Positions 34,370-48,426 of a stretch of 64,000 nucleotides of DNA are shown here, in pieces. Each line of letters opens with the position of its first letter. Position 1 is the stretch's first letter. The notes under the pieces are model-generated. The model was given only the letters and a program-made list of their open reading frames with translations. It made no database searches and was not told where the DNA came from. The DNA is from Podospora bellae-mahoneyi (Eukaryota > Ascomycota > Sordariomycetes > Sordariales > Podosporaceae), in contig NC_085883.1 in the NCBI RefSeq assembly GCF_035222275.1, positions 434,001 through 498,000 of the forward strand, in the 5' to 3' direction. The position numbers were made by a program, and so were the translations under genes.

Positions 34370-37300
34370 CCTTCCCATTTAACTAAATACTTAACTTTTT
34401 TATTTATTATAATTAAATCTATTACTTTTTTTATTTAATAGTCTTTTACCTTTACCGGCTTAGCTTCTCGCAAGACCTAGTTTAAATTAAGTAATACCTA
34501 TCCGCTAATATAATAAAGCTAAATAAAAAAAACGTAGAAAGTATTATAAATTTATTAATATTTAAAGAGAGTTAGTCGGATAGCGATAAGAGAAATTACT
34601 TTCTAAATCTTAAACGGGTTTAATATTCTTTTATTTAACTTTTTAAAGGGCCGCCAAATCTTAATATACTTAACGTTAAGTATTATTAATTAATTTTATT
34701 TAAATAAAAATACTTTTTTTTTCTTTAAATTTACTTACTACTTTATACGTTTATAAATATTTTTTAAAAAGTTCTATACTTCCTTATAAATTTAGGTTAT
34801 TTAATAGGTATATAATTAGCTCGAAAGGATATAAATAATAATATTCGATAAAAGATTATTAAAAGTAAAGTAATAACTATAGTTATCGAAGAAAAGTAAT
34901 ATACTTATAAGTACCTTATAGGCGTTATTATACGCGAATTTTATTATAAAAAATAATTTATTTTAATTAATTATTTTATAATTAACGAAAGTACGGAAAT
35001 ATATTTTTAATTTTTAATTAATAATTTTTATTTAACCGTTTATTTATAAATAAAAAATTATATTTATATAATTATTAATATTAATAAACTTTAAAAAAAA
35101 TTCTTATAGGTAAATAGTAAAGCGTAAGTCGCGATTTAAAATAATATTTATTAAAACGCTATAGAATCGCTAATACTTACGCGTAAAGATCCGGATTAGG
35201 TCGTAGTTTTCTTCGTTTTTACGTATAAAGGAATAAAATATATTATTTTAATAAATATATTTATAATAACTTAAATCGAATTATATTTAAAAAATAATAA
35301 TAAGTTTATAATAAAGTTTATAAAAATTACTCTTTACGGTTTCCAAGGGATCTCTATCGGCTAAAGTAATCTAAATATATTATAGTAGAAATTTTTATTT
35401 TATTAATATTTTCTATATCTTTATATATATTTACAGACGTACTAATCTATACTTAACTATTAAAAATTACGTCGAATAAGGTTAATCGTTTTATTTATAC
35501 TTAAGTAATTAATAACGACGGAATTATATTTAAATTTAAAGATTTTTTTACGTAAGGCTGGATTATTAAAGATTTTTAATAGATTATCATAATATAGGAA
35601 ACCTTAATTTTAATATTTATTTTTTAAAAGTATTATTAAACTTTAAATATATTTAGCGTTTTAATAAATAATTAATTTAACTTTAGCGAAGAATTTATTA
35701 CTTTACGCTAGGGTAATTAATATATTAATAAACCGGGTAAAGGAAATTAAAAAAGAAAGCCTTGCGTTTAATAATAAAAAATAATAATTTTTTAGAACCG
35801 AAGTAATCGGTTAATACTTATTTCCTTTTTTTTAAGCCGGTATTAATCGAGTTTTAAAAATATATTAGCTTTACTATTCAATTATTTTAAACGATATATA
35901 ATAATAAAGTTATAAATAGTAAATTTTTATATTTACTTTACTTATTATTAATTTAATACTTTTATTATTATAAAGTAAATTAAGTTTTAATAATTAAAAT
36001 ATACTTCGATATAGTATTTTATTTTTTTAAGTATTTTCGTTATTTTAAAAAGTAATTTATAATTATTAATAATTCTTTATTATATACTTTATAATTTATT
36101 TTTAATTTAATAAATTTCCGGAAGTAAAATATTGTAGAATAAAATTTTTTATTATCCGCCTTTTAAAATATAATTTTTCTTAGGGTGAAATTTAAAGCGT
36201 TTATTTCGATAATTATTTATCTAAAGGGATCGAAGTAGGTAAGGATAGGTACGGTAGTAAATATTTCTTTAAACCTACGAAAAGTATTTTCTATCGTAAG
36301 CGTTTATTTCTAATATTTAACCTTTAGTTTTAAAAATCTTATTAATAGTTTCGCGATATTTAAAAATTCCCTAATAAAGTATTAATAAAAGTTAATAAAG
36401 TTAATAAATAATTACGTTACTTTTAAAAAAGTAAGTATTAATTAATTAAAAATATAATTTACTTTTTCTTTTAATATAAAAATACCGGCTTTTAAAATAA
36501 TATAGTTTAAGTATTTTACTTAACGTATTACTTATATACTTTTTTTAATAAAAATAGTTAAATTATTTTCCTTTAAATATTTAAATATTTTTTTAATAAG
36601 CCGATCGTACTTTTCTATATTATCCGCGTAAATTAAAATATTATTTACGTATATTAGGATTTTTATATCGATTAGGTCGCTTAATACGCTATAAATTATT
36701 ATTTAAAAGGTAATTAAAACGTTAATTAATTTAAAATATATAATTATAAATTCGAATAGACTATAGCGGTAACGAAAAACTATTTTTTACTTATTTCTTT
36801 TCTTAATTCGAACGAAATTAAATTTATATTTTAAATTAATTTTAATAAAGTATTTAACTTTAATAAAGCGGTTTTATAATTCGGTAATAAATAATAAAGG
36901 ATACCGATTAAGGATTATAATAACGTTAAAGGCTTTTTAATTAATTATAAGCCGAAAGTAATTTTTATACCTTCCTTTCTTTTTAATAGAAACATTTTTA
37001 TTAATTATAAAGACGGGGATACTATAAAGGGACTTAAAAGGTTTAATTTTATTTTTTATTAATATTTTATTTAATTAAGTTTATAAAAACTTAAGTTTTT
37101 TATTATTAAAAAAGTAAATAGGCCCCTATAATGATATTTTATTTTTAATTAGGTCGATAATATAATTTTAGGGTTTATAATTAAATAGCTTTTAAAAAAT
37201 ATTATAGAGTACGAATAGTATAAAGTCTCTAAAATATTTAAAAATCGTACTTCGCTCGTCTATAATATTAAAAATAATTTTATTCATTTTTTTAAATACC

Positions 37301-37679
37301 GTTAAATTAATATACCGTTTACGGTATATAATAAATATAAATATAATTTTAAAAGGATTTTAATTATAAAAGCCGGTTAGCCTATACTTTTATAGATATT
37401 AATATAGTAAAATAGCGTTATATTCCGGATCGAACTTATTAACTTTAAATTATAATTTAATAAAATAATTTTCTATATATTTAAATATTATAGTATTAAA
37501 GTAAAATACTTACTTCTTTACGGTTCTTTCTTTAATAAAGGATTAAAAGTAAAAGCTAAAAGGATAATAAAAAATCTTAATAAAAAGTTATTTAATTACG
37601 TTTTCCGATAGGATTAATATTATACTATTAGGATTAAAAAAGACCTGTATCGGGTACTCGCGTAGGCGCCTTATAATAG
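34370..37679 (-). pseudogene. Element D pol remnant
   Basis: The central part of D between the A and E insertions, extremely AT-rich. The minus strand at 36686-36520 shows DLIDIKILIYVNNILIYAD followed by a DRLIKKIFKYLKENNLT stretch, the catalytic box and the next helix of a Gypsy reverse transcriptase (N for D by RIP). RNase H and integrase should follow towards 34370, but I could not recognise clear motifs. Confidence 0.7.
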
Positions 37680-38080
37680 TGTCACGGTTTTGGGAGACAG
37701 TGGGGCACACCGGACCAATCAGGGCTGGACCGGGCGATCGAGCGGGGCTCACGGTCCAGTAGGACGGAACGGACCAATAAGGTGGGGACCGGGGACCGTG
37801 GTGGGTCTCACGGTCCACGGTCCAGTATCGGCCAATCCGGAGAGGACCGAGGACCGTCTATAAGCCAACGGTCCACGGTCCCCTAATCTATATATACGGA
37901 GGAACTGGCCGGTATAGATAAATAGTTCTATAATATACAATTCAAGCTTATATTCACGGTATTTAGTATTTATATCGAGATATCTTATCGTACATTATTT
38001 AACTGTACCGAACCAGGATTATTCAGAAATAGCCTTTAACCGGTATCCCTTTTAAAGGTTCTAAATAAAGGTTCGTTATA
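37680..38080 (+). repeat. Element E 5' LTR
   Basis: 401 bp, TGTCACGG at the start and GTTATA at the end. The U3 contains many copies of ACGGTCCA and GGACCG. Confidence 0.93.
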
Positions 38081-38099
38081 CATTATATACTTACTTTAA

Positions 38100-41000
38100 C
38101 TTTATTATAGATAAGTTAAAAACGTCTTTTTACTATTATAGCCGGACCTAAAAACGTTTAAATAGAAGGCGTTCCGCCCAACCTAAATAGTAAGGGACCT
38201 ACTATTACTAATACTTAACCTACCGTAAAGTAAGTAATACGGCGTTTTAAAAAACTTAAGGACGAGGCTTAATAGACTTAAGAGTAGATTATCGTTATAT
38301 TAACCTTACCTAAAGTAGTATTTAAGTTCCCGGTACTAAAGTATTATAAAAGAGGAAAAATAAAGTTTAAAGGGTTTTTAATTTAATTTAAAACTTATTT
38401 TTATTAATATTTAAACTAATTTACTAATAATAAGTCGAAAATTATTTTCGCGGCTATTAGATTTAAAGATAAAGCTTTTACGTAGTTCGAACCTATCCTC
38501 GATAATTACTATAAGGAAGAGCCGTCCGATTAAAAGAAAATTACTATAGAATATTTCGAGAGTTACTATATTTTTAAAATTAAGTATAAAGAGGTATTTA
38601 GGGAGTATAATAAAATAAGGCGTATATAGGAAAGGCTCGTAAACCTACGTTAAACGCGTTTAGCGGTTAATTACGTAACTTTATATAAAATCGATAATCT
38701 ATATAGTACTATTAACGATAAGAGGTTAATATAGCTTTTCTATAATAACCTTAAGGAAAAGGTAAAGAATAAATTATATAAAGAGTCGAGGTTTAATATT
38801 ATCGATAAATATATTACTATAGTTATACGGATCGACGATTAGTAATTTTAGCGTTATATAAAGAAAAAAGGTAATAATAGAGGTTACTATAATAATAAAA
38901 AGTATTTTAATAATAATTGCCTTAACGATAAGCGTAAAAAATAATACTTTAATATTAATTACTCCGGTACTATATATTCGGGACCGATAAATATTAATAT
39001 TATATAGTAATAAAAGTTATAAAGCTAGGGTTAAGGTAAAAATAACCTTAAGTATTTTAATTACGGTAAAGTAAAATACTTTAAGAAGGACTATCGGGTA
39101 TTTAAATAATTCGGTTAAAAAAAAAATTACAGTTATTACTATATTAAAAGGACTAAGGGTTATAAAAGTAATAACTATCGGGTATTAATAAGATAAAGCG
39201 ATAGGATTAAAAAAAGATTTTAATTAATACGTCGAATAAAAAAAAGTAGGGTTATAAAAGCTATAGAAAGTAATAAAAAGATTAAAAGTAAAGTACGAGG
39301 AAAAAGAATTTTAAATATAGGTATTATAAGATTAATTAATATAGATTATTATAAAAATTATTACGGAAATTACTAAAGGTAATAATCTTATATAAAAACT
39401 TATTAAATAAATAATATTAGAAAAGTAATATAATAAATATAGATTTATTATTTTATAGGATATATTATAGCCTATAAAGTTTATATATAAAAGTTAAAAA
39501 AAGTATTAGAAAAGTAAGAAAGTCGTTAATATCGGGATCGTAAAGATATTAAAAAATATATTAATACCTATATAATATATACCCTACGAGGAAAATATAA
39601 TATAATTTTATTTTAGATATCCGGAATATCGGAAAGTACTTTAGTTTTAATATATTATATATAAATATATAAAATATTATTAAAGTAAGGTACTATACGG
39701 CTATTAACCGGTATATAAAATAAGTAAAAAAAATAAATTATAATTAATTAAGAAAACTATAGTTAAGTAAAAAAAGGCCTAATAAAAAAACCTAAATAAT
39801 TATCTTTTATAAAAGGTTTAAAACCCGGTTAAACTAAAGGATAGCCTTTAAGTTATATAAATCGTACTAAAGTATATAAGACATTACGTCGAGTATATAA
39901 AAGGTTAGAATATAGACAATAGTATATATTTTTTAAAGGAAATAATATTAAGATAGTATTTAAGTTTAAACTATATTATATATTTACGGGAAAAAATTAA
40001 ATAATATTATTAAAATAAAGTATATAAAATTAAATAGAAAAACCGTTATTGGACGAAAATACGAGAAAGTATTAAGGAAATAAAAAACGGAAAATAAAAG
40101 AAAGTTAGGTAGGTATAGTTAAAAAACTTTATATTACTAATTAATCCGAAGTAAAAAAACGTTTTTAAATAATATAACCGCTTAAAAAATAATTTACGGC
40201 CCTTCGCGAGAGCCGTTAACCTTTAATAAACTACGAACGGTATTTTTAAAAGTATCGGCGTAAAGTAAAGATATAAAATAATAACCTAAGGCTTATTAAT
40301 AAAGTCGCTATTATATAAGGAAAAAATAAAAGAAATAAATACCTTTAAATTACTATACGATAAAGGGATCTTTAAGTAGTAATATTAATAAACGGCGGTA
40401 CGGAAATAAATTTAATTTCGCTATAATTCGTATATTAAGCCCGGATACTATAAAAGAAAAAAAAAATAAATCGTTATATAAAGACTATTTTATATATAAA
40501 AGGTTTATAGGGAAATATTATCCTTAGATATTATAGTCGAAGGAAAAATAACTTTAGTTATATTTAATATTATAAATATAAAACCTTCGAAAAATATAAT
40601 CCTAAAGTAATTATAATATAAAAATTATAATTTAAATATCGATTAAAAAAATAATAATTACTTACAATTAAAAGAACCTTAAAAGTATTTAATTAACGAT
40701 AGGAAATTAGAGGTACGTACGGAGTAAAGTATAGGATAAGTACCTTCTACGGTACTACCGTAAGGAGCTTAAAAAGTAATAATATATTTTATCGATATAA
40801 GTAGTAAAATTAAAAAAGTAAAGTTAACGACGTTAATAAAAATATCGGAGGTTAATAAATACGTTTATTATAATAATATAGAAAAGGGTAAAAAAAAGGT
40901 AGTACCGGTAAAATATCGAGGATACCTAGCCTTTATAGTTAAGTATTTAGAGGGGCTTTTAAAGTAAAAGCCGTAAGATTATAAAATTAAATTAAAAGAG

Positions 41001-43800
41001 GGAATTAAACTACGGTTATTTAAAGTATATTATATTAATAATAAATAAAGTAAGGAACTATAAAAGTATTTAAATAAAAATTTAAAGGGAGGCTATATTA
41101 AGGAATCTATATTACTAATAAGATATTCCGTTTTTTTCGTACCGAAAAAAGATAGTAGCTTATAACTATATATAGATTATTAATAACTAAATAATAAAAC
41201 AGTAAAAAATAATTATTTATTACTATTAATATTTAAGTTACGAAATTAATTAGCCGGGGTATAATATTTTATACGTTTAAATATACTTATCGGGTACGCT
41301 TATATATAGATTAAAGAAAAAAACGAATAAAAAATAGCGTTTCGTACGCTTTACGGTTATTTCGAGTACCTTATAATACTATTTAAGCTAATTAATACGC
41401 CCGTAATATTTTAATCTCTTATTAACTATATAATACGGAAGTACTTCGATAAAATAATAATATACTATTTCGACGATATTTTTATTTATTTACGTACTTT
41501 AAAGGAATATAAGCGATACGTACGAAAGATACTCGATACGTTATATAAAACCGGACTTTCGATTAATAAAAAAAAACGAATTTTACATATAAAAAATAAT
41601 ATATTTAAAATATTTAATATTATTAAGTAAGGTTCGTATAGAATTTAAGAAAATTACGGTAATTAAAGACTAACTTACGTTATAATTATAAATATATATT
41701 AAAGAATTTTTAGGATTTACGAATTTCTATAGGATATTTATTCGAGGATATATAAGTATCGCGAGGCTTTTTAATTATTTAATTAAAAAGGACGTGGAAT
41801 TTTAGTAGGGGTAAAAAAAGGAGTAGGTTTTTTAAGAATTAAAAGAGGTTATTTTAAAAGACCCGGTACTTAAATTATTAAACCCTAATCGATTATTTAA
41901 GGTTAAAGTAAATATATTAAATTATATAATCGGTAAGTAATTAGGGTAACGAAATAATAATAATAAGTTATACCTAGTAATTTTTTTTTCGAAAAAGCTT
42001 AAAGAAATATATTAAAATTATTTAATTTATAATAAAAAGCTATTTACTATTATCAAAACGTTCAAGAAATAAAGGTTATATTTTAATAATATTAAATATA
42101 AAGTATAGGTCTATATAAATTATAAAAATTTACGATACTTTATTACTATAAAGGTCTTTAACGCGCGGTAAATACAATAATTAAAGTTCCTTTCGGAATT
42201 TAATTTTTAAATTAATTATAAGAAGGGATCGGAGAACGCTAAAGTAAATATACTTAGCTAGCGTATCGATTATTATAAAAATATACTTAGGGAGTTACTA
42301 TTATTATTTAAGGAGGCGCCTAATAATACTTTTAAGTATTTACTATAGCCGTAAATAAAGTATTACGTAGTATATTATAAAAGGATTACTTTTAATAAAT
42401 ATTAAAGGAAATTAAATAACGATATTACAGAGTAATATTAGTAGGAAAAGCTAGAGCTATAAGGTATTTAGAAAAATAGTTAGGGAAGGCTATAGTATAA
42501 GAATCGAACGTACGTAAAGCTAAGTAATCGGACGATATTAATAATAAATATTTATATATTAAAGCTCGGAGGATATATAAGTATCGTTAAAACTATAGAA
42601 AAAATTAAATAGTATTTTAATTAATTAAGGATTAAAAACGATATTAAGGAAGCTATTTAATTATACTATACGTATAAAAGAACGAAAGTTATAAAATATA
42701 AGTTTTACGGATTTTTAAAGTTACTATTAATAGCGGAACGGTTATAGAGTTTAGTTACTATAAACTTTATTATTAAATTATTAAAGTTTAAAGATACGGT
42801 AACCTATATTAAATATAATAATATATTAATAATAATCGATAAGCTTACTAAATAAATATATGTTTTACTATATAAAGAAATCTAATCGGTAAAGTAATTA
42901 ATAAACGTAATATTATAGTATATTATAGTAATATATATATAGTTAAAGAAGTTTATTACGGATCGCGATATTAAATTTATATCGAAATTTTAAAAAATAT
43001 TAATAACGAGGTTAGGGGTAGTAAGTAAAGCGTTATCGACTTACTATCCTTAGATAGACGGTTAAACGGAGTAGCTTAATTAGATTATAAAATAGTATTT
43101 ACAGAATTATATTAATTTTAAATAAAATAATTAAATTAAATTATTATTTACGGTATAATTAGCGTATAATATATTATTAACGGAGACTACGAAAGTTATA
43201 TTTTTTTTCGCGAACTTCGACTACGAAATAGACTTACGGTAAGAACCTACGGTTAAAATACCTAGGGCCGGGATTAAAGTAAATAAAATATATATACTTT
43301 ACGGTAAGCTTAAATAAAAATTAAAGTTTATAAAAAAAAGGATATAGAAATACTATAATACTAAAAGGCTCAAGGAACCTTACTTTAAGGGAGGAAATAT
43401 AATATTCCTTTCTATATATAATTTATATATTAAAAGACTTAATAAAAAACTAGACTATAGGCGAGTAGGCCTATTTAAAGTAAAAAGAAAGATATTAAAA
43501 ATAGTATTCGAATTAGAACTACCCTATACAATACGTTTACAGTTATATACTTTTTATATCTCACTTTTAAAGCCCGTATTACCGGTAAGTAAAGCTAATA
43601 TATAAGCTATAGCGGAGGATAAAAAAAATATAATATAAAAAAAATATTAAATTTACGGTTTAATAAAAGTTATTTAAAATATTTAATTAATTAATTAAAA
43701 TATCCGGCCTTAAATAATTTATAAAAGCTATAAATATACTTTAATTACCTAAAGAAGTTAAAAAAATTCTACTAATAATATTTAAACCGGCTAAAACCTA
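38100..43800 (+). pseudogene. Element E gag-pol with chromodomain
   Basis: Collinear with element A but without the internal insertion, so it gives the intact order across the integrase. Broken by RIP stops throughout. The chromodomain at the end aligns with 32626-32806 of A. Confidence 0.85.
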
Positions 43801-43860
43801 AATAAATAAAAATAAATCCGGGCGTAAAAGGACTTTACCGGGCCCTTTTAAGCCTAAAAG

Positions 43861-43930
43861 AATTTTAGTAGGAGTCGAACTTACGCCTCCGATAAAATAA
43901 TTAGCGTACTATATACTATATTATAAAGTT
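43861..43930 (-). other. tRNA-like unit 2, element E
   Basis: 70 nt. The acceptor stem is damaged by RIP (AATTTT at the plus-strand start), but the T-arm GTCGAAC on the plus strand is clear. Confidence 0.55.
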
Positions 43931-44008
43931 AAAAAGTAAAAAGGAATCTAGGCCTAACTAATATTATATACTTTTATTACTATAAAAGATATATTACCGG
44001 CGGATAAT

Positions 44009-44129
44009 AAAAAGCTAGCCCTAGCTTATAACTAAATAGCTATAAAATAAAGCTAAAAGAACCTCGGTAAGATTCGAACCTACGCCTCCGGTAAAATAAT
44101 TAGCGTACTATACGCTATACTACGAGGTT
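44009..44129 (-). ncRNA. tRNA-like unit 1 with hairpin and T5, element E
   Basis: Head 44129-44060 with AACCTCG/CGAGGTT acceptor and GGTTCGAATCT. Hairpin and T5 end at 44009. 121 nt, the same as the other three elements. Confidence 0.65.
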
Positions 44130-44880
44130 AAAAAGTATAAGGAAAACTAAATATAAGTAGCGCTACGCGTCTTAATTACCTTAGGAGGTAAAAAGCGTAC
44201 TACTAGCGGTATCCTAGGCGGTTAGGAAGGAAGGACCGGCCGTATTAAGGTCGAAAGAAAGGTTAAAAAGCTAATTAAAGCCTACGGAGGGATTCAGGGT
44301 TTAAGGAGTCTATAGGGTAGTATCCTGCGCGGCGGTAGGTTACGTAGAGGTACCCGGGGAACTAGAGGGCGGTACGGCGGACTATACTACCCGGGCATCC
44401 TTCTCCTAAATACCCCGCGCGAAAAGACGTTCCTTATAATTATAGAGAGAGTAGTATATTCGTTTTATCCGGATTAGCTTAACAATTAATTACGAAAATT
44501 AATTTTTAAGCTTTTACTCTTTATACTTAAATTTATCCTACTTTTCTATCGTTCAGGTTATTATTAAATAATTAATTACGGTATAAAAAGAAGAGAGGGA
44601 TATACCTATAAACGGAACCGACGTTAGAACCGTTATACGGAATCTTACGGCATATATACTTAGCGTATCGTAAAGATCTAAGGGCTATAATATATAAGCG
44701 TTTTAAAATAAAATAAATAAAGTACGGTATAACGGAAAAACTATAATAGAAAATTCGCGAGGCGAGGGTAATAAACTAATTAGTTTTACGATAACGTTTT
44801 TATATATAATTAAATATAATAAAGATAAAAGAAAGGTAAAGAGGAAAAGACTTACGGTATTATTAATAATAAAAAAAGAC
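44115..44880 (-). pseudogene. Antisense ORF of element E
   Basis: The 3' part is clear: FNLSFDLNTAGPSFLTA then a conserved tail and RYLYLV, with TAG at 44117-44115 inside tRNA-like unit 1, in the same frame as in A, B and C. Upstream, frame and start are uncertain because of RIP and probable indels. Confidence 0.5.
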
Positions 44881-44918
44881 TAGGCCGTAGGGGCTTCGGC
44901 CTAGGAAGGGGAGTATTA

Positions 44919-45319
44919 TATTACGGTTTTAAGAGATAGTGGGGTATACCGGACTAATTAGGGCTAGACCGGGCGATCGAGCGGGGCTCACGGTCCAGTA
45001 GGACGGAACGGACTAATAAGGTGGGGACCGGGGACCGTAGTAGGTCTTACGGTCCACGGTCCAGTATCGGCCAATCCGGAGAGGACCGAGGACCGTCTAT
45101 AAGCCAACGGTCCACGGTCCCCTAATCTATATATACGGAGGAACTGGCCGGTATAGATAGACAGTTCCGTAGTATATAATTTAAGCTTGTATTCACGGTA
45201 TCTAGTGTTTATATCGAGACATCTTGTCGTACACTGTTTAGCTATACCGAACTAGGATTATTTAGAAGCAGCCTTCAACCGGTATCCCTTTCAGAGGTTC
45301 TGGATAGGGGTTCGTTATA
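44919..45319 (+). repeat. Element E 3' LTR
   Basis: 401 bp, nearly identical to the 5' LTR in U3; RIP changes cluster in the first 60 bp and in R-U5. Confidence 0.93.
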
Positions 45320-48068
45320 AATAGCCTAAATAATACTTATATTAATAATAGGCCGGGTTTTTACCTTCAGCTAATAATATAATTATTCTTTATTATTTTC
45401 GCCTAAATAAAAACATTTAATTTTTATAATAATAATATTAATTAACCGATTATATTTTATTAACGTAAGTAAGCGGCCTAATAAAAATCCGTTTCCGTAC
45501 TAAATATATTATTATTATATATTTTAAAAATTAATAATTTTTTATTATCGGTTTATATTTTAATAGTATCGATTCGTATTTTCTTTAAAGGTATTATTTT
45601 TCGTTTTTCTTTTTTTTCGGTTTTATATTTAACCCCGGCTACCCTAAATAAGGCCGTAGGAAGGTCGTTACCGGAAATATTTTTTTAGCGAAATAAATAA
45701 GGATATAATAATTATTATAATTATATTATTAATAAGTAAAACTATCCTTTTTATACCTATTAACGTTTTTTTAAAAGATTTTTATTAAAGCTTCTTTAAT
45801 AATTAATTCTTTAATATTTTTTAAATTAAATTGAATATTTAATACTTTAAAAGTTACTTTATTATTTTTAAAAATAAATTTAACGATTATTAAAAGCAAC
45901 TTTAGTAAAAAAGGTCCGACTTTAAGTATTTCGAAGTCGAAGGAAACGTATTCTTTTTTACCCGGTTATTAACGGAAATATTAAAATTAATAAATATATT
46001 TTTATAAATATAATTTACTTTTTTAATAATTTTAAAAAAATCTTTATTTAAATTTAAAACTTTATTTTATCGGGAATATACTAATTTAATAATCTCGTTA
46101 AGAAAGACCTTAGAAATATAAATTTAAAATATAATATTAAACTATTAAATTATTTTATTAAAATTTATAAATTTAATTAAGTATTATAAAATATTACTTT
46201 AATATTTAAATTTTTATATTTTATTAATATTATAGTATTTCTCGGTATTATTTTTGAACCGTTCTTTAATAATAATAATATAATTAGTTTAAATATCAGT
46301 AAAGCCTAGCCGTTAAACCTAATTAATTTATTATTTATATTAAATTTATTTTTTATCGGCGAAAAATAATTTTATATAATTAATTTTAATTTAATCCGTA
46401 AAGAATCCTTTTAAGTATAAATCTATATATATTTTTACTTTAAACTATTAGGCCCGGAGCTTAGAAAAGTTTTTACTATTATATATTAAAAGTTTAATTA
46501 TATATATTAAATTAATTTAAACCGAAATATAAAAGAAAAAATAAATAAATCGAATAAAGTCGTTTCGACCCGGGAAACTAAGAGAGCGGTTATTTCTTTA
46601 GTATAAAGGGTTATTATATAAAAGGCTTTTTTTTTTATTTCCTCTAAAAGGAATAAATAGTTTTTATTCCGGACGATAATTATTATTATTATTAAGTAAA
46701 GAATTTTCGGGACTTAACGGCGGGTTTATAATCGTTATATAATATAGTCGGGGAAAAAGGTTTCTTTTATCGTTAAAAATAATAAATATTATATATATAG
46801 GCCTTACCTATAATACTTTAAATTATATTTTAGTTTATTATAAAGTATATCGTACCGTAGCGTTACGTAGTACTTCGGTAATAAGTTTTTTTTAATTTTA
46901 ACGGGTTAAGGAAAATACTTTAAATAGTACGGTCGTAAAAGGACGTAATAGCTATATTAATATTTATTACCCGAAGCTACGTTAAATAAAATTAATATTA
47001 GCGTTAGGGTTCTATTTTATTTAAGTACGGAATTCGTTAAATATTTTTTCTATAAACTTTTTAATTTCTTTTATAATACGTTATTTATAATTATTAAAAA
47101 TAGCGGAATTAATAAACTTTTTAATTAAAAGTTTATTAATATTTCGGTCGTATAAATTAATTTATTTTTAAATATAATTATTAAATTTCTTTTACAAAAT
47201 AACTTTTTTTTAAGGTTATTAAAGTAAAATAATAACGATTAGCGGATTCGCATAGCTATTTAATAATTTATTAACGTTAATGTTTATTTTAAATAATAAC
47301 CGTAATAGTTTTTTAAATTTAATTCGTAAAAGTAATATTAACGTTTTTAATTTATTAATAAAAATATTTAATTTATTAATTAGAAATTTAAATTCCGAGC
47401 TTAATTATATTAATATAAATAATATATTATTTCCGGATATATTTATATTATTATTTAAAGTAGTTTAGCTCCTTATAATTAATACGGTTTTTATATTACT
47501 ATTAAGCGAATTAACGGATTCCTTCGTAAACTTTATTTATATATTTATAAAATTTTATTATTTAAAATATTAGATCGAAAATAATACCCGGTAAAGGTTA
47601 AATATCGGAAAAATCGTTTATAATAACCTTAAAGTTCTATAGTAAATAAAGAGTAAGCTTTATATAGTCGTTAACCTAAATAAGTTTGGCTAAAGGGGAG
47701 CGATAGTCCGATATATTATAGATAGAGATAGATACGTTATTAAGTTTTTATGGATTTCGAGCGGTCGCGTACGTAGGCGATACTATAGCTAATAATATCG
47801 GAAGAAGAATACGAGCGGCGTAGCCGGGGATAAAAGGTCGCGGAGTAGGCGAGGCGTTAAAGGAGTATTCTCCTATAGTAAAGTCTAAATTTTTATCGTT
47901 ATTAACTTAAGGATTATACGGTAATAGAACGAATCTTTTAATAATATTTAAGGGTAGAGCTAATAATAATATAATAGATATTAATAAAGGAAGAAAGCGG
48001 GGTAAATAGCGATAGTACTATAGCGTTATAGTATAGTAGTTATTGTCTTCGATTATTTAAATATTATA
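45320..48068 (-). pseudogene. Element D 5' part (gag side) remnant
   Basis: Internal sequence of D between the E insertion and its 5' LTR. No domain can be read securely; a KCFYxGE-like stretch on the minus strand near 45400 may be the ruined Gag zinc knuckle. The plus-strand ORF at 47280-47468 is Asn/Ile-rich and a by-product of AT content. Confidence 0.5.
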
Positions 48069-48421
48069 TATAATAAAGGCTATAATATTAGGGCTTGGAA
48101 CTCATAGTTCAATTCCGACTAATAATCTTTAATAGCCTCGAAGAGCGTAATACTAAAAAGAAGAAGAAGAGATATAGTCTTGGTGTTTCTAAACGCGTAT
48201 TTTATCCTCCCTCGCGTGGCCCGTGCCCTTGTTGGCCTCAGGCCATCGCCAAGTCCTTCAATATCCTGCTGGCCAGTGGGCTTCCTTTGATAACCGCCAT
48301 GCCTCTGATTGCCTGCCTCACTTTGAACGAGAGGCTCACAACTTGCAGTTACCCCTCCTTGCGGTGGTATCGACAGTGTTGTTGGTTGTGGTTGCAGGTG
48401 AGTAGCTTTTGCCGTGTGACA
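48069..48421 (-). repeat. Element D 5' LTR
   Basis: 353 bp; the first 120 bp are RIPed, the rest is nearly identical to the solo copy at 606-958. Followed by the ATATT duplication. Confidence 0.9.
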
Positions 48422-48426
48422 ATATT

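Larger units (their letters stand above)
37680..45319 (+). mobile_element. Chromovirus E (Ty3/Gypsy), uninterrupted
   Basis: 401-bp LTRs at 37680-38080 and 44919-45319 with a perfect AATAG duplication (37675-37679 and 45320-45324). It is 7640 bp long. Plus-strand order: gag (knuckle about 39052-39105), protease, reverse transcriptase (about 41150-41480), RNase H (near 42120), integrase (about 42540-43580), chromodomain (about 43630-43800), tRNA-like pair, antisense ORF, purine tract (about 44900-44918, AGGAAGGGGAG) and LTR. The body is strongly RIPed, but the U3s of both LTRs are nearly identical and intact. Confidence 0.96.
11920..48421 (-). mobile_element. Outermost Gypsy LTR element D with nested insertions
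   Basis: The 353-bp LTRs at 11920-12272 and 48069-48421 are flanked outside by the same 5 bp, ATATT (11915-11919 and 48422-48426). Orientation is minus: a purine tract lies just inside the left LTR, and Gypsy-type reverse-transcriptase motifs read on the minus strand at 36686-36520 (ILIYVNNILIYAD for the YVDD-type box). D's own sequence is 12273-12452, 34370-37679 and 45320-48068, about 6.9 kb in total, split by elements A and E. All of it is heavily RIPed with no usable ORF. LTR family members end TGTCAC...GTCACA. Confidence 0.85.

Noticed and set aside
47280-47468. Asn/Ile-rich ORF in the AT-rich zone
   Set aside because: Composition reflects RIPed AT-rich DNA of element D.
48069-48421. 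Second solo LTR at 48 kb
   Set aside because: Flanks do not match each other, but its right flank ATATT matches the left flank of the LTR at 11920, so the two are the ends of one element.
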